The notes beneath the pieces were generated by a model. The model worked only from the letters and a program-made list of their open reading frames with translations, ran no database searches and was not told where the DNA came from. Below are positions 16,819-25,992 of a stretch of 64,000 bases of DNA, piece by piece (the first letter of the stretch is position 1; each line of letters begins with the position of its first letter). The stretch lies in contig NZ_SIJC01000002.1 of NCBI RefSeq assembly GCF_010078385.1, forward strand, positions 248,001 through 312,000. The letters run 5' to 3'. The translations under genes and the position numbers were made by a program. This DNA comes from Chengkuizengella sediminis (GTDB lineage: Bacteria > Bacillota > Bacilli > Paenibacillales > KCTC-33759).

Positions 16819-18846
16819 ATGAAAAATAATGAAGTTGAAGAGAACAAGAACAAAGAGAAAAAAGTCAAAAATAAAAAAAAGATTTATATTCTAATTCTAA
16901 TTTTAGTTTTAGTTTTAATTATAAGTTTTATTGGTTGGTGGTTGTATCCTACACAAGAAGCCGAAAAACCTCATACTCCACCAGAAGTTGAGGAGGGTTC
17001 AATGGAAGACCTTCCTCTTCCTTTTCCTTTTCCAACATATGAACTACTTGTAGACAATCACCCAATACAACCAGAAGAAAATTTGGATGTATTTGAATCA
17101 AGTAACATCATTTATGATGGGAATGATACTTATTACCGGAATGAATTAGATGATTGGAAATTGTACGTATTACATAATGGAGACCAGGAGCCAAAAATAG
17201 TAATCGATGAAGCAGTTTATTTTATGGCTAAAGTAGAGCAGAAAATACTTTATACACAATCAAATGAGCTTGGTATCTACATGATTGATACTGATGGATC
17301 AAATAAAGAAAAAATAACGGATGATTCTTCGCACCAGTTTATTGTACAAGGTTCGTGGGTATATTATGTGAATGCTTCAGATCATCATAAGTTAACCAAA
17401 GTTAAACTTGATGGAACTGATAAAGTAGTATTGTCTGAAGACGAAATACACAGCTTTTTGATTCAAGACAATTGGATCTATTATGTAAATCGTTCAAATG
17501 AATTAAATTTATATAAGATGAAAACAGATGGAACCTCTAAGTTGTTAGTAATTAGGGACTCTGTCACAAATATTAAAATGTTAGATGATTGGATTTATTA
17601 TTTATCTGAAAATAATATTTATAAAGCAAATCCGGATGGAATGGATCTTGATATAGTCTCTAATGAATACATTCAGTTTTTTCAAATCTCCGAAGGCTGG
17701 ATTTATTATCGTACAGAAGGAGTAGGAGGCAACTTATGGAGAATGCAGCTAGATGGTACTAACAAAGAGCAAATTTCTATTTCAGGATATGACCTCGATT
17801 TTATAGAAATTTGGGACGAGTGGGTATTTTACTATAGCGCTTTCCTAAATAAAGAACTGTATATTTTAGATGAGAACTCAAAAAAGATCTCAGAAAAAGA
17901 CGTAAGTAACTTGTTTGTACATAATGGCTGGGTATTTTATCTAGATAATAATGATTTTAATAAGTTATACAAAATGGAATTAAACGGTGAGAATGTAAGG
18001 AATATTGTTGATTCAAGCGTTACAGAATATGATATTTATGAAGAAAAAATATACTATAGAAATGCTATGGATGAAAACAAGCTGTATGAGACGGATTTAT
18101 TGGGTGGAAATAATGTAAGTGTAATAGATCAAAGACTTTTACAATATGAGATCTATAATGATCAGTTGTATTTTATTGAAGATAATGAACAACAGCGATT
18201 GTTCCAATTTGATTTGAAAACCAAACAATTGACTAAAATTACAGATGAGCAGGTTACCCAATTTTATATTTTAGATGAAAGGATTTTTTATACTTCACAA
18301 GAGGGTTCTAATATTGTTGATTTGGATGGATCTAATCTGCTTAAATTAACAAGTGGTTACTTAGAGAACCCTAAGATTCTAGATGATTGGATTTATTATG
18401 TTGGTTATGACGAACATGAAAATTTATACAGAATAAATCTAGATGGAAGTGAGCAGACAAAACTGACTACAATTAACAAGAATAATTACATAATCTTGAA
18501 CGATTGGATTTATTATATTGAAGATTGGAAGTTGCATAAAATAATGCTGGATGGCTCGGAAAAAATAAAAATTAGTGATCAGTCAGTGAGTTTATTATTG
18601 TCAATAGAAAATGATTGGATATATGCCTCATCCTCTTTAAGTGCGAGTCCTGTTAGTGTGTATACAACTGTATTTAAAGTGAAAACAAATGGGAGATCAT
18701 ATGAAGAACTAATCAATGGATATATTGAAGACTTAGAGATTACAGAAAAAGGCATATTATTTACAGAAAATCAAGAAAGTTATCGTACTTTTAAAGTGAA
18801 AATTGATGGTTCTAATGAAAGTGTTTTATTTACACCAACACCATAA
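16819..18846 (+). CDS. Membrane-anchored DUF5050-like beta-propeller protein
   Basis: About 675 residues. A short Lys/Glu-rich cytoplasmic tail, one membrane helix (IYILILILVLVLIISFIGWW) and a Pro-rich linker precede a long extracytoplasmic part built from roughly a dozen repeats. Each repeat has a W-(I/V)-Y-Y strand and a K-x-x-DGT/S turn (for example DNWIYYVNRSNELNLYKMKT). This is the pattern of DUF5050/low-density-lipoprotein-receptor-type beta-propellers in Firmicutes. No catalytic motif is seen; a ligand-binding or cell-surface role is inferred. It sits between pnp and pdp, an unusual guest in a nucleoside salvage cluster. The ATG at 16819 with GGAGAGGG at 16806-16813 is preferred over 16804. 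Confidence 0.8.
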   Translation: MKNNEVEENKNKEKKVKNKKKIYILILILVLVLIISFIGWWLYPTQEAEKPHTPPEVEEGSMEDLPLPFPFPTYELLVDNHPIQPEENLDVFESSNIIYDGNDTYYRNELDDWKLYVLHNGDQEPKIVIDEAVYFMAKVEQKILYTQSNELGIYMIDTDGSNKEKITDDSSHQFIVQGSWVYYVNASDHHKLTKVKLDGTDKVVLSEDEIHSFLIQDNWIYYVNRSNELNLYKMKTDGTSKLLVIRDSVTNIKMLDDWIYYLSENNIYKANPDGMDLDIVSNEYIQFFQISEGWIYYRTEGVGGNLWRMQLDGTNKEQISISGYDLDFIEIWDEWVFYYSAFLNKELYILDENSKKISEKDVSNLFVHNGWVFYLDNNDFNKLYKMELNGENVRNIVDSSVTEYDIYEEKIYYRNAMDENKLYETDLLGGNNVSVIDQRLLQYEIYNDQLYFIEDNEQQRLFQFDLKTKQLTKITDEQVTQFYILDERIFYTSQEGSNIVDLDGSNLLKLTSGYLENPKILDDWIYYVGYDEHENLYRINLDGSEQTKLTTINKNNYIILNDWIYYIEDWKLHKIMLDGSEKIKISDQSVSLLLSIENDWIYASSSLSASPVSVYTTVFKVKTNGRSYEELINGYIEDLEITEKGILFTENQESYRTFKVKIDGSNESVLFTPTP

Positions 18847-18864
18847 CAAAGGAGATACACAAAC

Positions 18865-20166
18865 ATGAGAATGGTTGATTTGATTTCTAAAAAAAGAGAA
18901 GGTTTATCTTTATCTAGAGATGAAATTCAATTTATGATAAAAGGGTATACGGAAGGAACCATCCCTGATTATCAAATGTCAGCTTGGGCGATGGCTGTAT
19001 TTTTTCAAGGATTAGATATCAAAGAAACTTCCGACTTAACAATGGAAATGGCACGCTCTGGGGATCAGGTTGATTTGTCAGGAATACAAGGCATTAAAGT
19101 AGATAAACATTCTACAGGCGGTGTAGGGGATAAAACAAGTTTAATTGTTGTTCCATTAGTTGCTTCAGTAGGAGTTCCAGTTGCAAAAATGTCAGGTAGA
19201 GGACTTGGTCATACAGGAGGAACGGTTGATAAATTAGAGTCTATTGAAGGATTTAAGATCGAGTTAACTAAAGAGCAGTTTTTTCAAAATGTAAATGATT
19301 TCAAAATGGCACTTGTTGGACAAAGTGGAAACTTAACACCGGCAGATAAAAAGTTATATGGATTGAGAGATGTAACAGGAACTGTAAATTCGATGCCCTT
19401 GATAGCAAGTTCCATCATGAGTAAAAAAATTGCCTCTGGTGCAGATGCAATCGTTTTGGATGTAAAGGTTGGAGCGGGTGCATTTATGAAATCTTTAGAG
19501 GATGCCAAAGAATTAGCAAAAACGATGGTTTCTATCGGAAATCATTTAAACAGAAAAACGGTAGCAGTAATTACAGATATGAATCAACCGTTAGGTTTTG
19601 AAATAGGTAATGCAAATGAAGTGAGAGAAGCGATTGAGGTTCTAAGCGGAAAAGGAGAAGAGAGATTAACAAAAGTGTGTTTGACACTAGCATCTCATAT
19701 GGCCGTAGCTGGTCAAGTTTTCCCTGATTTCAATACAGCATATCAGAAGCTTGAAGAAATATTAAGAACTGGAAAAGCTCTTGAAACCTTTGCGAAATTT
19801 ATTGAAGCTCAAGGTGGGAATTCACAGGTAGTAACTGAATCTGAAAAACTGCCTCAAGCCCAATATCACATCGAAGTAACTGCTGAACAAGGAGGATATA
19901 TTGAAGAAATCAATGCAGAAGCGATGGGGAATGCAGCGATGTACTTAGGTGCAGGCAGAAAAACAAAAGAGGATCAAATCGATTATGCAGTAGGAATTTC
20001 TTTAAAGAAAAAAGTAGCCGATGAAGTAACGGCTGGTGAAGTAATTGCATTGATTCATAGCAATAGCGAAAATGTACAAGATAGTTACGAACTAATAAAG
20101 CAATCTGTGAAAATTTCTTCTGATAGAATAGAGGAATTACCAATCATTTATGAAGTAGTTGAGTAA
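18865..20166 (+). CDS. pdp: Pyrimidine-nucleoside phosphorylase
   Basis: Cleaves uridine, thymidine and deoxyuridine with phosphate to the base and (deoxy)ribose-1-phosphate, feeding DeoB. 433 residues, the family length. KVDKHSTGGVGDKTSLIVVP binds phosphate, KMSGRGLGHTGGTVDKLES and VGQSGNLTPADKKLYGLRDV are the glycosyltransferase family 3 signatures, and DAIVLDVKVGAGAFMKS is the metal-binding segment. AAAGGAGAT precedes the ATG. Its stop is followed by a terminator, so the salvage cluster ends here. Confidence 0.97.
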   Translation: MRMVDLISKKREGLSLSRDEIQFMIKGYTEGTIPDYQMSAWAMAVFFQGLDIKETSDLTMEMARSGDQVDLSGIQGIKVDKHSTGGVGDKTSLIVVPLVASVGVPVAKMSGRGLGHTGGTVDKLESIEGFKIELTKEQFFQNVNDFKMALVGQSGNLTPADKKLYGLRDVTGTVNSMPLIASSIMSKKIASGADAIVLDVKVGAGAFMKSLEDAKELAKTMVSIGNHLNRKTVAVITDMNQPLGFEIGNANEVREAIEVLSGKGEERLTKVCLTLASHMAVAGQVFPDFNTAYQKLEEILRTGKALETFAKFIEAQGGNSQVVTESEKLPQAQYHIEVTAEQGGYIEEINAEAMGNAAMYLGAGRKTKEDQIDYAVGISLKKKVADEVTAGEVIALIHSNSENVQDSYELIKQSVKISSDRIEELPIIYEVVE

Positions 20167-20193
20167 CAGTAAATAAAAATAATGGCAAGTTGG

Positions 20194-20241
20194 AAAAAGA
20201 GGTTGCATTCTCGTTGGAGGAATGCTTTTCTCTTTTTTTTT
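20194..20241 (+). terminator. Terminator of the nucleoside salvage cluster
   Basis: GCATTC (20205-20210) pairs with GAATGC (20220-20225), with AGAG/CTCT pairing outside it, and a run of about ten T follows. Confidence 0.75.
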
Positions 20242-20258
20242 AATCACGTATCAACATT

Positions 20259-20419
20259 CCGTAAAACTCCCTCTTCTCAAAGAGGGAGATAACGGACTCT
20301 AGAAACCAAGAAAATGGATTACATCTAAATTCTGGTCACGACCTGTGACCAACGATGCATCAGTACATCCTGTACTAGTCTAACTTTCAGTGGGGAAAGA
20401 TGAAAACCCCCACTGAAAG
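20259..20419. repeat. Compact element of four consecutive hairpins
   Basis: Four perfect stems follow one another. CTCCCTCTT (20267-20275) pairs with AAGAGGGAG (20280-20288), and CCGT (20259) with ACGG (20292) closes it. GGTCAC (20334) pairs with GTGACC (20345). AGTACA (20362) pairs with TGTACT (20371). CTTTCAGTGGGG (20384-20395) pairs with CCCCACTGAAAG (20408-20419). The stretch codes for nothing. The density of stable stems suggests a structured RNA or a palindromic repeat element. The remaining gap up to 20575 holds only AT-rich sequence and the palindrome ACTTTATAAAGT at 20428-20439. Confidence 0.7.
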
Positions 20420-20575
20420 AAAGGTTCACTTTATAAAGTTTGTTTTTAGATGAAAACTGACTATTGTCACCATCAATTATGACCTAATTCATATTGTAAA
20501 CTCTCCTTAACATACATAAACTAATTGAAGATGAAAAACAAGAATTACAAGTGGATATGAGAGGGGAGTATCAAT

Positions 20576-21544
20576 GTGAACAAAGTTAAACCAAAGCTAT
20601 TTTCAATACATTCAAACGATATGATTCAATACTATTCCATTCAAACAGATGATGAATCCAAACCACTTTTGCTGTATATACATGGAGGACCTGGAGGAGC
20701 CAATATAGCACTCTCAAGTATTTTGGATTTAAAAAGTAAATTAACGAAACACTTTTCTATAGTGCAATATGATCAACGAGGATCTGGTAAGACATATAGC
20801 AAAAGTTTATTACCTGAAGAACTCTCTATTGATTTCATAATAGATGATTTTAAAAAATTAATTTGTTTCTTATTAGAAAAATATAATCAGAAAAAAATTT
20901 ACCTAGTTGGTCATTCTTTTGGATCGATCTTAGGACTTCGTTTATGTAAAGAAATTCCACAATTCATTCATGCTTATTTAGGTATATCTCAATTGATAAA
21001 TATGAAAGAAAGCGAAAGGTATTGTACGCAAGAAGCTTTGAAACTAGCAGAAGAGAAACAAAATCAGAAAGTAAAAACAATGTTAATTCGTAGTATGAAC
21101 TTGTTTGATAAAAATCAAGTTTCTGAGTACATTAAATTACAAAGAAGCGCCATGGCTAAGATTGGTGGATATAACTTTAACCAAAAATCGTTTAATCCTA
21201 ACCTGTTGTTTGTTATAAGTGCCCTCTCTCCTCTATATTCAATCAAAGATGCATTTAATATGAAAAAAGGATTGCTGTTTTCTACGGATGTACTCTGGAA
21301 GGATATTATGAATATTAATTTATTCAATGAAAACTATCATTATAAAGTACCTATATACTTTATAACAGGAGCAAAAGATATGATTGCCCCATTATATTTA
21401 GTAGAAAACTACTTGAAAAATGCAACGGCACCAAAGAAAAAAATAATCTTATTCGAAAAATCTGGTCATTTACCTAATGTAGAAGAGAAAGATTTGTATG
21501 AAGAGAAAGTAATCGAGTTATTCATTCACCGCAAAGAAGAATAA
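20576..21544 (+). CDS. Alpha/beta hydrolase, proline iminopeptidase-like
   Basis: 322 residues with the alpha/beta hydrolase order. LLLYIHGGPGGANIA is the HGGPG oxyanion motif shared with prolyl aminopeptidases (S33 family). YDQRGSGKTYS follows, then the nucleophile elbow VGHSFGSILGLRL, the acid in ITGAKDMIAPLYLVE and the catalytic His in EKSGHLPNVEE. The cytosolic enzyme could release N-terminal proline or act as an esterase or lactonase; the sequence does not decide. The GTG start is supported by GAGGGGAG at 20561-20568. Confidence 0.85.
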   Translation: MNKVKPKLFSIHSNDMIQYYSIQTDDESKPLLLYIHGGPGGANIALSSILDLKSKLTKHFSIVQYDQRGSGKTYSKSLLPEELSIDFIIDDFKKLICFLLEKYNQKKIYLVGHSFGSILGLRLCKEIPQFIHAYLGISQLINMKESERYCTQEALKLAEEKQNQKVKTMLIRSMNLFDKNQVSEYIKLQRSAMAKIGGYNFNQKSFNPNLLFVISALSPLYSIKDAFNMKKGLLFSTDVLWKDIMNINLFNENYHYKVPIYFITGAKDMIAPLYLVENYLKNATAPKKKIILFEKSGHLPNVEEKDLYEEKVIELFIHRKEE

Positions 21545-21627
21545 ACCAAATGATGGTTTCCATAAGATATCCTCTACTATGTTTTCCGTGTTTGTTATAA
21601 TAAATTAGGAAGAGAAAGGGGAGAATC

Positions 21628-22461
21628 ATGTTGCTTAGTCAGTTGAAATTAACTCAAATAAAAGAATTACAAGAAATCTGTGAAAAAGAAGAACCGATTT
21701 CATTAAAATTAAATTGGGATATATTAAGAACACGAAAGGAACAAGAGAAACGAGATTTTTTCTATGAGAAGAATGGAAGATTAATCGGTTTTTTAGGCCT
21801 GTATTTGTTCGGTACAAAGGTAGAGGTATGTGGGATGGTTCACCCCGAACATCGAAATAAAGGCATCTTCTCAACCCTATTACAAGAGGCTTTAACAGCA
21901 TGTGCTAGGGAAGAAGTCTCTTCTATTTTATTAAATGCTCCTGCTCCCTCTATTTCAGGGAAATATTTTTTACAGAACCCACTATATTCTTATCGTTTTT
22001 CAGAGTATCAAATGAAATGGAAAGAAACTTCATTATCTCATTCACCTGATGTTATGCTTCGAAAGGCAAGAATAGAAGACCAACAACTAGAAGTTGAATT
22101 AGATGTTCAATGCTTTGATTTTAATCAAGATGAGGCGAAAATCTTTAATGAGAGGATTAAAGGGGAGGAAAATAGATCTTTTTATATGATCGATTATGGT
22201 GGACAAACTGTTGGGAAAATAACATTAGATCATGCAAATGATGAAACTTGGATATATGGATTTGCTATATTGCCAGAACATCAAGGAAGGGGGATTGGAC
22301 GTAAAACGTTGATAAATACGGTGTTGGCTGAACAAGAAAAAGGGTATTCTATCTTTTTAGAGGTAGAAGTTTCGAATAAAAACGCTTTGAAACTGTATAC
22401 AGATTGTGGCTTTCAATCTTATGGTGTTCAAGACTATTATGAAATAAGGCTTGAAGAGTAA
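21628..22461 (+). CDS. Tandem GNAT N-acetyltransferase
   Basis: 277 residues with two acetyl-CoA-binding GNAT modules. The first has VHPEHRNKGIFSTLLQEALT and the second has ILPEHQGRGIGRKTLINTVL, both R/Q-x-x-G-x-G/A pyrophosphate loops. The C-terminal module ends in EVEVSNKNALKLYTDCGFQS, a complete motif B. It transfers an acetyl group to an unknown amine. AGAAAGGGGAG precedes the ATG. It is a single gene with its own terminator. Confidence 0.87.
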   Translation: MLLSQLKLTQIKELQEICEKEEPISLKLNWDILRTRKEQEKRDFFYEKNGRLIGFLGLYLFGTKVEVCGMVHPEHRNKGIFSTLLQEALTACAREEVSSILLNAPAPSISGKYFLQNPLYSYRFSEYQMKWKETSLSHSPDVMLRKARIEDQQLEVELDVQCFDFNQDEAKIFNERIKGEENRSFYMIDYGGQTVGKITLDHANDETWIYGFAILPEHQGRGIGRKTLINTVLAEQEKGYSIFLEVEVSNKNALKLYTDCGFQSYGVQDYYEIRLEE

Positions 22462-22560
22462 ATACAATAGTGTTTTCTTAAAGTAAGGATCATATTTGTA
22501 CTGAGGAAACCTTTTCTCATACTTTTATCTCCTTAATCTGACGTCTTTCTTGAATGATGA

Positions 22561-22610
22561 AAGCCTAATTCTTCATTTGAGATATTGAGAAATTAGGCTT
22601 TTTATTTTTT
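22561..22610 (+). terminator. Terminator after the GNAT gene
   Basis: AAGCCTAATT (22561-22570) is perfectly complementary to AATTAGGCTT (22591-22600), followed by TTTATTTTTT. Confidence 0.9.
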
Positions 22611-22664
22611 AAAGTCCTTATAACCTAAAATGAAAAAGGTTTAATTATTTTTTATTGTTAAAAG

Positions 22665-22961
22665 CTAATTACGTATTTTTTTCAAAGGAACTCCTAATAT
22701 GAAGCTTAGTAAAGCTGTCATTAATAATATAATTGCGATAGCCAATAAATTAAATGGATCCAAATTATTTATAGAAATAATGTTCCTTAACGGTGTGTAA
22801 AGAATTGAAAATAAAATTAGTGAAAGTATAAACATTGACAGTGTAATAACATAAATCAGATTTCTTTTTGTTTTCATTCTTGTTTCTAAAAATTGAGCAA
22901 TGTAAACTAACAGGACTGAAATTCCAATAGATATTAGAAAAAAATATATTATATTTGGCAT
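22665..22961 (-). CDS. Small integral membrane protein
   Basis: About 98 residues, almost all hydrophobic, with three likely membrane helices (IIYFFLISIGISVLLVYIA, LIYVITLSMFILSLILFSIL and LLAIAIILLMTALLSFIL) and a basic C-terminus. No family is recognised. The ATG at 22961 has AAAGGATGG upstream; another in-frame ATG at 22973 would overlap that sequence. Its 3' end lies about 55 nt from the GNAT terminator. Confidence 0.55.
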   Translation of the reverse strand: MPNIIYFFLISIGISVLLVYIAQFLETRMKTKRNLIYVITLSMFILSLILFSILYTPLRNIISINNLDPFNLLAIAIILLMTALLSFILGVPLKKIRN

Positions 22962-22973
22962 GAAGATTTCCAT

Positions 22974-23356
22974 CCTTTCATTTTAATTTGTTTAAAGCTC
23001 ACCAATAGTTTAACCATCATTTTTTTTAAAAAATAGTACTATCTTTTTGTAGTACCGTACCCATCATTCATATCGGTATCACTATATTTCTTAGTATATT
23101 AATGAAATTCTAACTTTGACAGGAAAAGCACTATCTCCGTCAGATTAGTTTTTTATCAGTACCCTCGAATATTCAGCTCTCTTTTTCTAACTTACAAATT
23201 CAATTTCAAAGATTTAATTCTTTTACAACATAAAAAGCCAAGTAGATATTCTTCTTAAATTCTATATACATCTTTTTCATATAGGAGCGCGCCCCCTAAA
23301 CTTCCTCTTATGAACGGTAAAATTAGTGTTATAAAATTAATTAAAATATAAAAATG
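22974..23356. other. Gene-free stretch before the ABC operon
   Basis: About 380 nt without a supported gene. The only structure seen is a small inverted repeat, GTACTA (23036-23041) with TAGTAC (23050-23055). It should hold the promoter of the minus-strand membrane gene. Confidence 0.4.
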
Positions 23357-23442
23357 TACTTTTATAATATTAAAGTATAATTTAATTGGAAATTAAAATT
23401 ATTTTTGTGTTATAATATACTTATATTAGTTTAAAGTATATT
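23357..23442 (+). promoter_or_regulatory. Paired operator-like inverted repeats before the ABC-TetR operon
   Basis: Two related dyads precede the ABC ATPase gene: TACTTT (23357-23362) with AAAGTA (23372-23377), and AATATACTT (23414-23422) with AAGTATATT (23434-23442). Both have the form TACTT-spacer-AAGTA. They are plausible targets of the TetR-family protein encoded at the operon end. Confidence 0.45.
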
Positions 23443-23475
23443 TTTGACCATGTTAATAATAAGGAGGAGAGAATC

Positions 23476-24378
23476 ATGAGTGCAATTTCCACCAAGAATT
23501 TAACGAAATATTACGGAAAACACAAAGGAGTTTCTAAAATTAACCTCGATGTAAAAGAAGGAGAGATTTTTGGCTTTATTGGACCAAACGGTGCTGGGAA
23601 GTCTACTACAATACGTATGTTAATGCAGTTGATTAACCCAACCTCAGGAGAAATTAAAGTGCTCAATAAAACATTATCAACTGAACAACCATCTTTGAGG
23701 AAAAACATCGGGTATTTACCATCAGAAATAAATTACTACAAGGATATGACAGGAAAACAAGTTTTAGAATTTGCAGCTAGAGCGAATGATGTCCAACTAA
23801 AAGACACTTCTGCGAAAGAATATGCGGAAATTTTAAACTTTGATATGTCTAAAAAAGTAAAATCATATTCATTGGGTAACCGAAAAAAGTTAGGTATTCT
23901 TCAAACCTTATTGCATAAACCCAAACTGCTGATTCTTGATGAACCTACCTCGGGATTGGACCCTTTAATGCAGCATTCCTTGTTTGATTTATTAAAAGAA
24001 CTGAATGCATCAGGTATGACGATATTCTTTTCAACTCATGTTTTATCTGAGGTTGAAAAGGTATGTGATCGTGTTGCAATCATACGTTCTGGAGAAATCA
24101 TTCGTACTTCTAAAGTAAGTGAAATACAGGAATCAAAGAAACGGACAATTGAAGTTCAGTTTGTTGAATCAGGGAATTTGATTGAAAAGTATGGTTTGCA
24201 GCAAATCGATTCATCTGTGACATTTCAAAATGGCATTCACAGTTTAACAATACAAAAAGAAATTCATACGGCGCTAAAGCAAATCTCAGAAAACCCTATA
24301 CAAGATATTTCAATTCACAAACCAACTCTAGAAGAGCTATTCATGGAGTATTATGAAAAGGAAGAGGGTGAAAAGTGA
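23476..24378 (+). CDS. ABC transporter ATP-binding protein
   Basis: 300 residues, the nucleotide-binding subunit of an ABC-2-type exporter. Walker A is GPNGAGKST, the signature is SLGNRKKLGILQ (a variant of LSGGQ with the sequence SLGNR), Walker B is LLILDEPTSGLDP, and the H-loop is FFSTHVLSEV. A C-terminal extension of about 80 residues follows, as in drug and bacteriocin-export ATPases. AAGGAGGAGAG precedes the ATG. It overlaps the permease gene by a base or so and is inferred to be regulated by the TetR gene two genes on. Confidence 0.93.
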   Translation: MSAISTKNLTKYYGKHKGVSKINLDVKEGEIFGFIGPNGAGKSTTIRMLMQLINPTSGEIKVLNKTLSTEQPSLRKNIGYLPSEINYYKDMTGKQVLEFAARANDVQLKDTSAKEYAEILNFDMSKKVKSYSLGNRKKLGILQTLLHKPKLLILDEPTSGLDPLMQHSLFDLLKELNASGMTIFFSTHVLSEVEKVCDRVAIIRSGEIIRTSKVSEIQESKKRTIEVQFVESGNLIEKYGLQQIDSSVTFQNGIHSLTIQKEIHTALKQISENPIQDISIHKPTLEELFMEYYEKEEGEK

Positions 24379-25178
24379 TGAAAATGAATTTAATTCGAAA
24401 TGAATTATTTTTAAATCGACGCAGCTTCCTGATTAGTGGTGCAGTTATTTTATTATTTAGTGCAATGTTTGCTGGAATGGCTGATATGTATCTTAGCAAT
24501 GAACTTATGGTAGACATGTTAAAAACGATGCCACAAGGGTTATTAGATGCTTTTGGTATGGATGCAGAATTAATGACTACCTTTGAAGGTTGGATGGCTG
24601 GAGAGCCATTTATGTTTACCGTTTTATTATTAGGAGCCTTCTCGGGGATTTGGGCAGCTACAAGTATTTCTAAAGAAAAAGATCAGCAAACAGGAGAGTT
24701 TCTGTTCACATTGCCATATAGCAGAACTAGTATTTTCTTTCATAAAATCTTAGCTCAATTTATTCAAATTACGGCTATTTCAATTGTAAACTTACTTATT
24801 GTTTTTACTTTTGGTTCTCTTTTTAGCAGTATTGATTCTCCTAAAACAGTTATGATGTTAATGTTAGGTGCATACTTCATAAGCTTGGCTTTTGCAGGAA
24901 TTGGTTATGCTATTACATCTATATTATCATCCGAACGTGCTGCTATTTCATTAGGTGTTGGGATCGTTCTAGTATCCTTTTTATTAAACATGCTTTCTTC
25001 GTTAAATGAAAAGTTGAATTGGATGGCAGACTTCAGTTTGTTTTCCACGTTTGATACGAAGCAAATCGTGTTGGAAGCTAGTTTGACAATGCCTGGTATA
25101 TTCATTACATTAGGGATATATTTAGCCGGGATTCTAATAGGCAATATTATATTTGTACGAAGAGATATTACGATGTAA
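24378..25178 (+). CDS. ABC-2-type permease subunit
   Basis: About 266 residues with six membrane helices and a large N-terminal external segment (MADMYLSNELMVDMLKTMPQ, typical of ABC-2 permeases with MPxxLL-like stretches). KDQQTGEFLFTLPYSRTSI is the cytoplasmic coupling element common to this group. The ATG at 24378, 8 nt after GAGGGTG, is preferred to the overlapping GTG at 24375. Partner of the ATPase upstream; the exported substrate is unknown. Confidence 0.88.
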   Translation: MKMNLIRNELFLNRRSFLISGAVILLFSAMFAGMADMYLSNELMVDMLKTMPQGLLDAFGMDAELMTTFEGWMAGEPFMFTVLLLGAFSGIWAATSISKEKDQQTGEFLFTLPYSRTSIFFHKILAQFIQITAISIVNLLIVFTFGSLFSSIDSPKTVMMLMLGAYFISLAFAGIGYAITSILSSERAAISLGVGIVLVSFLLNMLSSLNEKLNWMADFSLFSTFDTKQIVLEASLTMPGIFITLGIYLAGILIGNIIFVRRDITM

Positions 25179-25198
25179 AGTTATTAGGAGGAGCTTCA

Positions 25199-25777
25199 TT
25201 GAGTCGTAAAAAAGAACAAATTCTTAAAAAAGCAAAGGAACTTTTTATGGAGCAGGGATTGCAGGAGACTAGCTTGGAGCAAATTGCTGAGGAAGTCCCT
25301 GCTTCCAAGATGACCATATATAAACATTTCTCCAATAAAGAAGGGTTAATAGAACATGTGTTAAATGAAATTGTTGATGAAATCACTACAGATTTTTACG
25401 CAATGCTAGATCATGCCAATGATAATCCTTTGGAAGGGTTAATGGAATTACAGCATTATGAAGGAGCAGATAAGATATCTGAAGAGTTTATTATGGATTT
25501 AGTGAAATATTATCCTCAACAAGCACAGAGATTATTAACTTATCAAAGGGAGGAACTCTTCCCGCGATTTGAACATTTCCTTTTTGAGGCTCAGAAAAAA
25601 GGCCAAATTCGCAAAGACATTTCCCCCCATGTTCTAACTTTGTTTATCATGAGTATAAAACAGTTTTTTTCTAAACCTGAAAATTTGGTAGGAATCACGG
25701 ATATTAATACGATTAGAGATCAGTTTATGACGTTATTGTATTATGGGATTATCTCACCAGATCATAAAGAAACTTAG
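25199..25777 (+). CDS. TetR/AcrR-family regulator
   Basis: 192 residues. The N-terminal helix-turn-helix reads ILKKAKELFMEQGLQETSLE followed by IAEEVPASKMTIYKHFSNKEGLIEHV, the canonical TetR recognition helix. The C-terminal helical domain should bind an inducer, perhaps the substrate of the exporter. TTG start with GGAGGA at 25187-25192. As the last gene of the ABC operon it probably controls its own operon through the dyads near 23.4 kb. Confidence 0.9.
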   Translation: MSRKKEQILKKAKELFMEQGLQETSLEQIAEEVPASKMTIYKHFSNKEGLIEHVLNEIVDEITTDFYAMLDHANDNPLEGLMELQHYEGADKISEEFIMDLVKYYPQQAQRLLTYQREELFPRFEHFLFEAQKKGQIRKDISPHVLTLFIMSIKQFFSKPENLVGITDINTIRDQFMTLLYYGIISPDHKET

Positions 25778-25824
25778 GAATAACCTATCAACTTATAAAA
25801 CAGTAATCCTAAATGTTAAAATAG

Positions 25825-25857
25825 AACCATCTCCTTATTTTTGGGTGATGGTTTTTC
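25825..25857 (+). terminator. Terminator of the ABC-TetR operon
   Basis: AACCATC (25825-25831) pairs with GATGGTT (25847-25853), followed by TTTT. Confidence 0.75.
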
Positions 25858-25992
25858 TAGATATCTAATTATGAAAAACAAAAAGTGAGGTACTAAAAAA
25901 AAATAGTACTTATTAGCAAAAGATGTCTATGATAACATCATTCATAATAGAGTTATTTATCAAAATGATTCCAATTTAAAGGAATGGTGATT

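Noticed and set aside
20259-20419. Hairpin cluster considered as an IS200/IS605 end or group II intron fragment
   Set aside because: No transposase or reverse transcriptase frame nearby and no recognisable domain V, so only a structured repeat is claimed.
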